A stretch of DNA of 64,000 nucleotides, taken from contig JAUKUA010000002.1 of the NCBI GenBank assembly GCA_030549175.1, positions 4,030,001-4,094,000 on the forward strand. The letters run 5' to 3'. A program made the translations under genes and the position numbers. The stretch is from Lasiosphaeris hirsuta. Its lineage: Eukaryota; Ascomycota; Sordariomycetes; Sordariales; Lasiosphaeriaceae. Below the pieces are notes generated by a model. It was given only the letters and a program-made list of their open reading frames with translations, had not been told where the DNA came from and searched no databases. Shown here in pieces: positions 48,137 through 58,539 of the stretch (positions are counted from its first letter, which is position 1; each line of letters begins with the position of its first letter).

Positions 48137-48695
48137 CAATAGACAGATTATGCCAAGTCCAGACCTACAACCTCGTCATCAAAGCTTCAACCAGGAATCC
48201 TCCAATCGCCAGCCGGCTGCCGAGGTGGTGGGGTTGGCAGTCAACTAGGAAGTCTTGCCGATGACCAGGGCAACCTTGGCGTAGTTTATAAGACCGAGAT
48301 TTTCTTATTGTCGAGCTGTCACGTTGTCAAGCTGCAAGCTATTTGGGCGGAGGAGGGCCGTCCGAGTGGGGGGCCAGCCATCCATCCCGGTGCATGTTGA
48401 TGGAAACCCAGCACAAGTATCACGAGAAGCCCTTGGCATTTCATGGGATCTCGTTCCAACGAGTTGATCTCTAGATAGCTTGAACAAATAGACTCGAGAC
48501 ATGCCGCCGCCGGACACCCGCATAATCTCGACGGCCCTCTGCTGCCGCCGCCCTGGCGGGCTTGGTTGACAAAGTGGGTGGTCATCACAATCGGTTGTTC
48601 TCTCTCCAGGCCGATTTGGGGAGTATCATAAAGTCCGGGGCGGGTTGGCGGCTGAAAAGGAACGCCTGTTCCCCGCGGGGGGATATGTGCCGTCA

Positions 48696-48702
48696 GGCTA
48701 AA
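48696..48702 (+). promoter_or_regulatory. Candidate Xyr1/XlnR site upstream of AA9
   Basis: GGCTAAA lies about 650 bases upstream of the AA9 start, in reverse orientation to the gene. CCCCGCGGGG at 48671-48680 next to it matches the CreA consensus on both strands. These are suggestive only. Confidence 0.3.
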
Positions 48703-49832
48703 ATGCGGACTTGGTTTCCCGGTAGGCCGCGGGTATACAAGGCGTTTTATTAACTTGCCCGCGTGCGTCGATGTGGAATCCCGGTTCTTGGACTTCTCAT
48801 TGTGCTGCCTCAAGGGTTCAGACTCTTGTTGTCTTTTGTCTTCTGAGTGTGTGTTCTGTGTCCATAATGATGCCTGTACGACGACAACTTACCTCGGGTC
48901 TGTCGCACATAGAGGACACCATCAGCCCTGCAACATGATGTATATTTTCTCTGTCTTCGCAGGGTGACATGCATGGGCTGGCGTTTCCTCGTCTAGACAC
49001 GGAAGATTGTAGAAGGAAGCGGAACAAACTGAATAGATTGGCAGACGGCGTACGCGCTTGGCAGACTCGCATGTATTGTCAAGGGGTCTTGCTCGCCCAT
49101 GGCTTTGTGTACAACATAGTAGGCCTGGTATTTCGCATTTTTTTTCAGCGGATGACACCCAGATCCTAAGCAGGATGAAAGAGCTGACGTGCCACCTGAA
49201 TCCTCTCGACTTTCCTTCTCGGATGCCCAGCGGAGGTAAGATAACCTAATATTTTAGGTGCGCTGTCGTCTCCCATTAGGCAGTACAAATAAGAGAGGAC
49301 GGCGGGCCCAGTCCCGTTCTTTGTGTTTTGAGGGCGGGTGCATCTGACGCGCGCTCGCGGCAGAGGTTGTGGAACCTGACATCCATGACTTCGGAAAGAC
49401 ATGCCGAGATGAGCCTCATGGCGGCTCCAAGATAGTACAGATAGAGATCTAAGAAGCCGGAGTTTGTGAATCAGTAAGTTAAGGTACCTAGATAATGGAT
49501 CGAGGAAGGAGTATATGTTTGAAGGTGACCTGAGGTGCCTTCTGCTTACCTTACCTTTGGAGGATATTTCCGTCGAGGTACTCGTGGTGCCTTAGATACG
49601 TACTACCTGCGAAGGTACAGATAACATCCAATCAAATGCTTCCATTCAATCCATCTCATTAGTGCTGGGATAGGGGGGGCCTTAGTAACGGCTGTGCTTT
49701 CCTGGAAAGGTGGAAAGAGGTAGAATTAGGCTTTCTGTATCGAGGGCAGTGTCCAGCAGCGACTTTGCTCCGAAGCCGAGGCATGCTTCAAGGCCACAGT
49801 ACCCTGAAGGCCATCGAAATGTGAATAATGTA

Positions 49833-49871
49833 CAGATTAGTGATCGCTACTCCGTCCGTATCACTAATCTG
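49833..49871. repeat. Perfect 12-base inverted repeat with 15-base spacer
   Basis: CAGATTAGTGAT at 49833-49844 and its exact reverse complement at 49860-49871, with 15 bases between. It could form a hairpin or be a dyad binding site. No matching element was seen elsewhere in the window. Confidence 0.75.
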
Positions 49872-50346
49872 CATGCGAAATACTGCGGGGGAGATCCAAG
49901 ACACATCAATCTCAAAAACCTCAGCCTTCACCTTGGGGTGTTCTTTCCCCATGCGCTCAACTGCACTTTCCTTCCACATTTTACAATGCGGATTGTTCTT
50001 CGTCCAGCTATTTGATACAGTGCAGAATGTCGCCTGGTATAACTAAGGCCGTTTTTTCTTCTTCTTTGTCTATCCCACAAGATCGCTTGGCCTGGCCAGG
50101 TTTGCTGCATTGTCGTCTTTTGTTGTTCTCGAAACACAGCAGAACAACCGAGAAACAACGTGACAATGGCGCCCTTTCCACTCTATATCCTGATATATAC
50201 TTAAGTAATTGAGCTGAAAACTTCATGTCACTCATACCCAATCTCTCCCTCCCAGCCACGCAATCAATTTGCTTAGCGCTGGAGTCTACCCAAAAACATT
50301 TTACTAAAAGAGCAGCCAACCGATCACCGAGAAGCACATCGTGGCC

Positions 50347-51474
50347 ATGGATTCCGCTTCGGGCCCGATAAACTGCTGGGGCGTAACTCAAATCTCCATC
50401 GTAACTGTCGCCGGCGTGGTGATTGTGGCGCTCATGGGGCTCTGGCTGCGTTGGCACCTCAAGCTCGGAAAAGCCGAGGAGCGAGCCGCAATGGTTCTTG
50501 GGCAGTATGATCTTCTCGAATCTCAGATCGGGTCCTACAAAAACCAGATACGTGCTCTGGAGGATGAGGTACGCCGTCGCGATTATTTCGACATTGGGTC
50601 CGATGACGATGACATGACCGATGACAGCAGCTCCTGCAGTGTCTCGAGCATCCAGCAGTCCGACAGGCCTGAAGATTTGAACCAGTACTCAGAGCGCGCT
50701 TCATCGCCACTGCCAGCCGTTTTTGAGGCTCGAGCGATCCTCCCTAGCGAGATACGCATAGTTCCGGTGTTGCGTAGCCCGAATAGCAATCATCACCCTC
50801 TTAGCTTTGGGGAGCGACTGATGAGAGGTGAAAATCACAATTTGCCGCGCCATAAGTCCCCGGATATGCCCCGGGATATCCCTCGGGGTATCACTCATGG
50901 TCGGCCAGTGGCTGAAGCTGTGGAGAACCCTCGAGAGAACCCGTTCGAGGGAAAGCAGGCCGACACCTCCGAGAACTCGGGCGAGCCGTCGTCATCGCGA
51001 GGTCCTCAATCCCTCCCCATATTGGCGCCTGTACCGCTGCGTGCTCCGTGTCCCATAATGCCTGAGCATATCGAGGCTCCGCGTCCCGTAACGCCCGAGC
51101 AACTCGAAGCTCCGCGTTCTATATCGCCCGAGCGTATCGAGGCTCTATGTCACCGCTTTTCCACGCCACGATTGAGCAACTACCGTTTAGGAGAAGGACC
51201 TGGTCCGCGCATGGTGGTGACTGGAAACAAAGGGAGTCCGCGCTCCCCACTATTTTCGGGAGCCCTTTGGGCACCAAACCTGTCCCAGACACCCTCGCTT
51301 TCCTCCACCTCTGTGGAACCTCTCCCAGAATCAGAGCCAGCGCCGTTATCACCCCTGGGTTCTCCCCCGGACCTCTCGGAGCTTGGTATTCTCGACTGGG
51401 ATGTCTCATCTGATCTGGATACCCCTACCTTGCCGGATAGTCGACCTTCATATGAGGCATCCGCGGTACCCTGA
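50347..51474 (+). CDS. Hypothetical single-TM protein with proline-rich repeats
   Basis: I do not recognise this protein. A single exon encodes 375 aa from the ATG at 50347 (CCATGG context). One transmembrane segment lies at about residues 15-36 (ISIVTVAGVVIVALMGLWLRW) with a short N-terminus. A probable coiled coil follows (about 40-75, LLESQIGSYKNQIRALEDEV), then an acidic Asp/Ser patch and a long disordered Ser/Pro-rich tail. The tail has three tandem 11-residue units of the form P-E-x-[IL]-E-A-P-R-x-[VI]-[TS] near residues 230-265. No signal peptide is evident, so a type III or tail-out membrane anchor is likely. A genus- or family-restricted protein is plausible. Confidence 0.65.
   Translation: MDSASGPINCWGVTQISIVTVAGVVIVALMGLWLRWHLKLGKAEERAAMVLGQYDLLESQIGSYKNQIRALEDEVRRRDYFDIGSDDDDMTDDSSSCSVSSIQQSDRPEDLNQYSERASSPLPAVFEARAILPSEIRIVPVLRSPNSNHHPLSFGERLMRGENHNLPRHKSPDMPRDIPRGITHGRPVAEAVENPRENPFEGKQADTSENSGEPSSSRGPQSLPILAPVPLRAPCPIMPEHIEAPRPVTPEQLEAPRSISPERIEALCHRFSTPRLSNYRLGEGPGPRMVVTGNKGSPRSPLFSGALWAPNLSQTPSLSSTSVEPLPESEPAPLSPLGSPPDLSELGILDWDVSSDLDTPTLPDSRPSYEASAVP
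51052..51150 (+). repeat. 33-base coding tandem repeat (about 3 copies)
   Basis: Three diverged 33-base units encode the repeats P-E-H-I-E-A-P-R, P-E-Q-L-E-A-P-R and P-E-R-I-E-A of the orphan TM protein. Each unit is similar at DNA level (cccgagc-[agc]-tcgaggctccgcgt). Boundaries are approximate. Confidence 0.7.
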
Positions 51475-53142
51475 ATCTAGAGGCAAGTGCCGCTGGCTGA
51501 CTGAGTGCTGGTAGCGAATGCAAAGGGGAGTCGAGTGCTCCATGAATTCAATAGCAACAGCAGTTGTTGAACTGCCAAAAATGTCAGGTAACCTTTTCTA
51601 TCATCACGTTTCCCAATATATGCATTGCCCTTGGGTGTGTTGAATGTTTGCTTTTGTGCCGTCTCCGTTTTATCCCTTCCCGTTCGTTTCGTTCCCAAAG
51701 ACGCGGGCTCGCACTCTTCACAGACGTGGTACAATGTCACCTTGATCAAAAAAGGAAGGTTAGCCGGTGTTGCAGAAACCTACCTTACCTTTCGAGACCT
51801 AGCCTTGTTCTCCTCAACCGAGTTCCGCCAACAGGATTACATGCAAGCTGTCAAACGGTGCCACATGAGTTGTGCAAGATCTGGGCGGCGATTTATCGAT
51901 GGCAGTATCCCCGCCTTCTTCCCCAACTTCTTAGTCCAAAGCCCGGATCGCAAGTGGTGGTGAACTACCCCACCATTTCGCAAGAATTCCTTGATGGATA
52001 AGCAGGGCTAAGCATGGCACAAGCATGGCACAAGCATGGCACAAGCATGGTGCTCGCAAGGTCTGCTGGTAAACCGTTCAAAGTCGAACTGTTAGCTACC
52101 TTCCCCGCCAATCTACCCCAGACCCGACTGAAGCCACGTCCGATCAATCCGCATTTCCCCAGACTCTCCAACGATCTACGATCCACCGAACGACATGACG
52201 AGGAGACGCCTTCCCCAACGGCAGTTCATCACGGCTCAAGTGGCGCGCCACATCATTGGTAAACACCGGCTGGTTCCACACAGAGGTCCTCTTCTTCACA
52301 TGTGCCTACCCCCGATGCAGGTGACGCCGATTGCAACCTCGTACGGGAAGGTGCTCCCAGTCGAGCTGACGGTGCTTTCCTGGTCCGCCCATTCACCGAT
52401 CAGCTTGGTGATGTTGCGCACCCCAGATTTCTGGAATGACACATCACCGGATGCGAAAAGTCAACCGCCACCGCCGCAATGGCTGCGGGGAATTTCGCTC
52501 GGCTCCAGGCGATGAACCCTGAGGAGGACTTGAGGGGGTGGTTCAATGTCAAATTGTAGCCGCGATAAGGCAATAGATTGATGCCTATACGTCCGCTGCA
52601 GAAGACGCGGCAACCCTGCTAACCGAACCAGCTTACTACATACAGCTACAGTGCACCCTGGGATCGCATCCCCCGCCTTGCTCTCTTCTTCCCGCACCCT
52701 TCTTACCATTGGGCCTGTTCTTCTTGGCTGGCGTCCACGTCGGCAGAGCAACATCGCGATGCTTCGACGTGGTAGCACAGTAGCGCTTGACATGGGGGCA
52801 AACCTGGGGATGGAGGGGTCTGGGTCTAGACCGGGAGAAGGAAAGGCCTGCCGGCGGGCATAGCATACGCGAAGCTACTCCTGTGTGATGGATTCGGTCT
52901 GAGTTGGTGTAATAGGTACGCAGTATATATATATGTATGTATTCGCAGAGAACAAAGGTAACGTAACGACATTGATTGTATGTACTGTACAGCCCAGCCG
53001 CGCCGCGTCCTCACCACCCCTCATAATTGATTAACTACCCCCTTCCTCCTCGTCTCGCCTCTTAACTTCCTCCCCTCTGGCTCTCCACGTCTTACCACAA
53101 ACCGTCTCCGGGGACGGCGTAAAAGACAGCTAGCCAACAGCT
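51475..53142. other. 1.7-kb intergenic region upstream of MFS permease
   Basis: No gene was supported. An open plus-strand frame at 52195-52515 has no recognised family. It contains an 11-base tandem repeat at 52011-52050. The last ~100 bases are C/T-rich and precede the permease start, as in a promoter or leader. Confidence 0.5.
52011..52050. repeat. 11-base tandem repeat (AGCATGGCACA), 3.6 copies
   Basis: Perfect or near-perfect copies in tandem. It is a minisatellite in non-coding DNA. Confidence 0.85.
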
Positions 53143-54985
53143 ATGTCTCTCGTCAAGGAGAAAACCCAGTCGTCCGACAATGTCGGCGGCGCGGGCTCCG
53201 AGGCCGCTTACAAGGTCAAGTCGGATGCGCCGCTCGGGTCGTCATCGTCAGCCGAGGTCGCGATCGCCACCGACGACTTCGGGTTCACCCCCGAGGAGCA
53301 GAAGGCGATCATTAGGCGTGTCGACCGCCGTCTCGTCTTGACCATCGGTGCCATGTACTGCGTCAGCTTGATGGACCGTACGAACTTGGGTGCGGCGAAC
53401 ATTGCGGGCATGCAGGCCGAATTAGAGTTATCGATTGGGGATCGATATGTGAGTGTTCTTGTTTTCGTTGTGAAGGGAAATGGGGCTGATGGCGATCGCA
53501 GTCGATCATCTCGCTTGTCTTCTTCATCACCTATGTTGTTTTCCAACCGCCATCGACCGTGGTTGTGCGAGCGATTGGGCCGAGAATCCATCTTGGTCTG
53601 ATCACGTTACTTTGGGGAGGCCTTATGATTGGCATGGGCTTCGTCAAGGAATGGCAGGCTATGGCCGCGTTGAGGGTTGTTTTGGGAATTCTTGAGGCTG
53701 GTAGGCATCTCCTCCCCCTTGAAAGCTGGATGTGTTGTTAACAGAGCAGGTTTCTTCCCGAGCTGTGTATATCTGCTTAGTACATGGTATACGCGATGTG
53801 AGTTGTGGCCCTTTCCCGTGCTGGGGTATAACTGCTGACGGCCTTGCAGATGAGGTTGGAAAGCGGAACTCGGTCTTTTTCATGGTTGGATGTGTGGCCG
53901 CTGCGTTTGCCGGCATCTTAGCCTACGGGGTGAGTAATATTCGTCCCCCTTTTACAACCTCATTCTGACTAGGTGCGCATAGATCATGCAAATGGCAGGC
54001 CTCGCTGGTTTGAGCGGCTGGCGGTGGATCTTCATCATCGAGGGCATCCTGACCTGCGTCCTTGGCGCCCTCGGCTACTGGCTTCTGGTCGACTTCCCCG
54101 ACTCGAAGCGTAAGATATGGAGCTTCCTCAACCAGCGCGAGCTCGACTGGATCTGCGCGCGGGTACAGGCCGACCGCGGCGACGTCAAGGCTCGGCCCTT
54201 TAACCTAGTCAAGTACCTGCGCACAGGCTTGGACATCAAGATCTGGGCCTACGCCATGATCTTCTTCAACACGACGACCGTCACCTACGCCCTCGCCTAC
54301 TTCTTGCCCATCATCCTGAACCAGAACATGGGTTTCACCGTCGGCCAGGCCCAGTGCCTCGTCGCGCCCCCCTACGCCCTCGCCGGCATCGTAATGTATG
54401 GCACCAGCTGGGTCGGCGATAAGTACCACCTGCGCGGCCCTATCATCATCTTCAACATGCTGCTCGTCATCATCGGGTTGCCGATCATGGGCTTCCATTC
54501 CAACGCCAATGTCCGCTACTTTGGCGTTTTCCTCGTCACGGCCGGCGCCAACTCGAACGTGCCGGCGGCCATGTCGTACCAGGCCAACAATATCCGCGGG
54601 CAGTGGAAGAGGGCGTTTTGTAGCGCGACGTTTGTTTCTTTCGGTGGCATCGGGGGGATTGCCGGGAGCTTGGTGTTTAGGTACGCCACCTTTTTTTCTT
54701 TCAGGGGTGATTGTTTACTGACATGTTGTGGAACACAGATCGCAGGACAAGCCAGACTACAAGCCCGGGCTGTACGCCTGCATCGCCACTAGTCTCCTTA
54801 ACCTCATTATCGTTGCGGCGTTAACGCTCACGTTTTGGAGGGCCAACAAGAAGGCCGATAGGGGTGAAATCGAGCTGGAAAGCGCTGAGGTGAGTACCAG
54901 GCTGCTACATACATGATTGTAATTGTTTACTTGCTAACATCAATACCAGGAGGAATTCCAGCCTGGGTTCCGGTATACTTATTAG
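53143..54985 (+). CDS. MFS permease, DAL5/allantoate (ACS) family
   Basis: Plasma-membrane major facilitator of the anion:cation symporter group (Dal5, Tna1, Vht1-like) for organic anions or vitamins; the substrate is unknown. Exons 53143-53448, 53502-53700, 53750-53797, 53850-53929, 53983-54680, 54739-54889 and 54950-54985 give about 505 aa. After a 65-residue cytosolic N-terminus come about twelve TM segments. Family marks include LMDRTNLGAANIAGM (TM1 region), the exon 2/3 junction LEAGFFPSCVYLLSTWY, then GWRWIFIIEGILT and PDSKRKIWSFL. The late part has the segment PAAMSYQANNIRGQWKRA. All introns have GTGAGT, GTAGGC or GTACGC donors with AG acceptors, and each keeps frame. The third exon is only 48 bases. 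Confidence 0.92.
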
Positions 54986-55267
54986 TAGCAGTGATGTCGA
55001 GTATTGTGTTGATATTTGCTGCCCGAGGTCGTGTATTCAGGAGTGTCATAGTGACTTTCACGTTTAGCTAGTTCTTGATATCCACGAAATGAATATTTGT
55101 AGCATTTGCTATGTTACATGAGAGCCTCTTCGAACTCGTTCCCTGGTACACTTTTCGTGCGATATTTTCCAAAATTTGCATGTCAAGATTGGTCTGGATA
55201 TTTCCATGGTTTTGGTTGTAGATACAAAAAGGTTACCCTCACGCGGGCAAGTTTCACCGAAATAGCC

Positions 55268-57441
55268 TTAGCCACCACCGCGCCCGAGATCCCTCCTGGT
55301 CCTCCAAACCTTGGACCCAGCAGACCTCTTTTGCCTGTCATGCAGCATCTCAACCCAAGGAACCTCGGTATGGCTCTCCAACCCGGCCCTGACCTCCTCC
55401 TGCAGGGCCTCTTCACCCACCTGCAGCTCCTCCCCCTCAAACTCGCCAGCCTCGCCCTCGTTCTCCGCCAAGCCCGGGACACCCTGTCCCGGCGCAGCCA
55501 CCGCGGCGGCCGTAGCCGCGCTAGTCGACGTCCGCAAATGCAGATCCTCGGCATACGCCCAATTCGGCGTATCAAACTTGCCCGCGACCAGCACCAGGCC
55601 TCCGCCAACCTCGGCAACTACGTCGCCCGCCAAGGGCGTGAGAATCTGAAGCTCGCCACGCTGGGCATCAATACCACGGACCAGCACAAGCCCCAACGCC
55701 CTTGAGTGGTGCGGGTTCAGCGTGCTGCCATGGGGGTTCTCGATCAATGGGATGCCCTCGGCCGTGTAGGCGACCCCACTTTCAGTCGAGCCCTCGCCAA
55801 CCAGGTCGCGGAACGCGGCCTTGTTCTCGATCTTAACTAGCGCTAGGATCATGCCATTGATGGCTTCGCCTAGTAGATCGGGCCCGGGCTGGTGGTCATA
55901 GCAGAGGATCCCCACGAATCCCCTGCCAGGGCCGCGGTACCGGACTCGCCAGGGCCGCAGGGCGGTGATTGGTGTCGGGTTCCATGTTTGATGCTGGGTT
56001 GCCAGCGAGCTCCAATTGAGGTGGAAGTAGGCCATCGTCTGCATCGTGCGGAGGTGCTGCGAGGAGCGTGCAGCTGAGGCTTCGCTCGTCTGTGACGGGA
56101 GTATGTGGAATGGGATGTTGGCAGCGCCGTTGCGGAGGCAGGCCACCTTGAGGCTGTCGACTGTCTCGTCGGGGCCGTCATGAGACATGTATATGACCTC
56201 GGTCGGGCGGATCTCCTTGATGAGCTCGCCGAGGATGTCAAGGCCAGTTCCTTGGATCCAACCTGGGGTGTTGATGATGAGGGGATATTTCCCGCCGAGG
56301 GCCATACGCCACTGGGAATAAAGGTCAAGCACACACTCTATGTAGTGCTCTGGATCTTGAGCTGGTGAGATGGAGGCAACGGCGTGGGCCCTGAGCTGTC
56401 CCTTGGTCGGTTCGAGGGTGGAATGGCAGAATGAGGGTGACAGGTTTGGGGAGGAGATCTTGTTTAGAGAGATTACGCCGGGGGGTGAGTACTCTGGCTG
56501 CCCGGGATCGAGATCCAGTACAGCTACGGGCGACCATGCCTTCTTCTTCGAGTCTCCTTGATCTGTTACCAGGCGGTTGGCCAGCAGTCTCCCGAATGTC
56601 GACTTTCCAGAAGACTTTGGCCCACACATAAAGACGATGGGCACAGCCCCCTTCTCCTTGGCTGAAACGAGGCCAGCTAACTTCTTGTTCCACTCTGCTG
56701 GCGAGACCAGGTTCTGCAAAAGGGCTCTCCTCGGGCCATCCTCAGAGTCGAGTATCTGCGATCGGTTAGTCAAAGCTTCACCAGGTAAACAAAAGACACT
56801 GGATACGAACCAACTGGAATGTAGCCTTGTTCGAGATCCCCTCTTGCGGTTCATCCCACAACTTGCCAAAGACAAGGCTTAGCTTTGCTAGTTGCCGTAA
56901 GCTTTGGGCTCCAGGGTGAGGATGCAGCTCCATGATGGTGTTTGTTGTTATTCGGAGAACGGGGAGGGAATGCGAGTATGGTGCGTGGACCCATTGCAAG
57001 GTGTTCAATGGCGACAAAACAGCGCCTGCAATGGTGACTTCGCCTTCACGGATTTTGATGCCATAGCTCCCGAGAATTACTAAACGCTGTGGACGTTAGT
57101 TGTGATGCCTTCCAAACGACTGCTTGCGCCTTCCTTACCTCTCCTTCGCCAGCGTGTACCAGCACGCGACCGTTGGCCTTTTGCTTGTAGTTCTTCTTAT
57201 TTGGTCTAAAGGTAGAGTGCTGAGAAACTTTTCTTGGGGAATTTGAGTCTTCTCCGGACTGGGCTTTGGCTGGGCTCGTCAAGGGTTTAACTGGAGTTGA
57301 TAGGGGCTCTGTTAAAGGATTTGCTGCGCTTCTTCCACGCCGAGGAACGGTTTCAAGTTCCTCCCGAGGAGAATCAGGTAAGCTGCTAGGTGTCGGGGAT
57401 GGCGCTCCCCAAAGCTTCTGGCGGTTTGCAAATGCACTCAT
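55268..57441 (-). CDS. GRC3: Polynucleotide 5'-hydroxyl kinase Grc3
   Basis: Grc3 phosphorylates the 5'-OH left when Las1 cuts ITS2 during 25S rRNA maturation, and is linked to Pol I termination. Minus-strand exons 57441-57139, 57086-56811 and 56755-55268 give about 688 aa. The N-terminal ~90 residues are Ser/Pro-rich. The P-loop is GPKSSGKSTF (about residues 238-247), with VAVLDLDPGQPEYSPPG as the Walker B-like acidic segment, LIINTPGWIQGTGLD after it and a C-terminal NOL9/CLP1-like domain (LGLVLVRGIDAQRGELQILT). Introns have GTAAGG/ACAG and GTTCGT/GCAG ends. The tail beyond residue ~600 is Glu-rich. Its start faces RPA34 at 1.1 kb. Confidence 0.93.
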
Positions 57442-58539
57442 AACTGGATATTGATGATTAGGGTCATATCCGAAACGCCTTCAAATATTCTCCGAATTCT
57501 TCAAAGATGCACCTACCAAGCCCTTCTGCGCCTTTGGTGACTTCCAATTTCCTCTTCCGGGGAACTTCCATCATATGGAGCGAGACGTGGTTGATCGCTG
57601 GTGAAATTCTTAGGACTGGCTTGATGAAAGCAAGGTGGAAACTGAGGCTCACATCTGCAACTTTTTAGCGTAACAAGTGGAAAGCGTAGCTGCAATTTCG
57701 CTGCCCCACTGAGACGAGGCGTTAGTGCACAACCTACAAGCCCAAAGACGGAGAGAGCCTCGATTTTCTGCGCGAAAATGCAATTTACGAAATTTAGACA
57801 TTGAAGAAAAATAATTCATTCTTTCGTAGTAGATTTACATTCCAAGACCTAAATACGTCTTTGCAAATGAAATGTTCACCAGTCCTTGGTGTCAGGCCGC
57901 ATGTTACGCGCTAACATACAAATAGTATCTATCAATCGGTAACGCAGAGAACTGTAGGGAAACGGCGCCCGCCTGTATTCTGTGCATCCCCGCTGTAATA
58001 CAGGGTTCACTGAAGTCAGTGCAAGCTTGTCTCCTAGCATTTTAGCGCCCTTCAACAGACCCTAGCTTCCAGACTGTTTGTATGGGAGCTTGGAACCCTG
58101 CTCTTTCAACTGCTGATCGCATGCACTTTTGCCGCAGTCAAGCGACCTACTGCTTTGAAACTCGAAGCTAGTAGTTTCCAGCTGAATGTTCTTGCCAGCC
58201 TTTTTAACTCGCGCCTGCCTCTCACAAACCGGCGGAACGATCCAGGTTTTCAGCCAATCAAAACAACCAATCCCTGAATTGAAGCTGAGGGGCCCCACTC
58301 GCGCCAAAACTCGTTATCGGCACCTCCATTCGCGCCGATAAGCACCTTGAGCCATCAAATTTTGGGGCAAGGCATCGTGAACTCAAAAAAAATTCATAAC
58401 AATTCGCAACCTCAAGACCCCGCGGAATCTTGCACACCCTCCCGCGCCTCCTTCGCGAGCACCCACACCTCTCCCCTCGATATTAACGGTCGTTTTGCGA
58501 TCTCTAAATACCCTCACGTTCGCTGCAACTGAAAACAAG
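57442..58539. promoter_or_regulatory. Divergent region GRC3 / RPA34
   Basis: A 1098-base head-to-head region between two genes of rRNA synthesis or processing. It contains AT-richer sequence near 57780-57850. No TATA box or conserved coding frame stood out; ORFs near 57464-57700 are short. Confidence 0.45.

Larger units (their letters stand above)
48044..50346. other. 2.3-kb region upstream of AA9 and orphan TM gene
   Basis: Divergent region with no supported gene. It contains promoter-like elements of the AA9 gene on its left. Around 49490-49620 it has several AGGTACCT/TACCTTACCT-like short motifs. A perfect 12-base inverted repeat lies at 49833-49871. Short ORFs have no family resemblance. 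Confidence 0.5.

Noticed and set aside
52195..52515. 106-residue plus-strand frame upstream of the permease
   Set aside because: No family resemblance and no splice partner; treated as chance.
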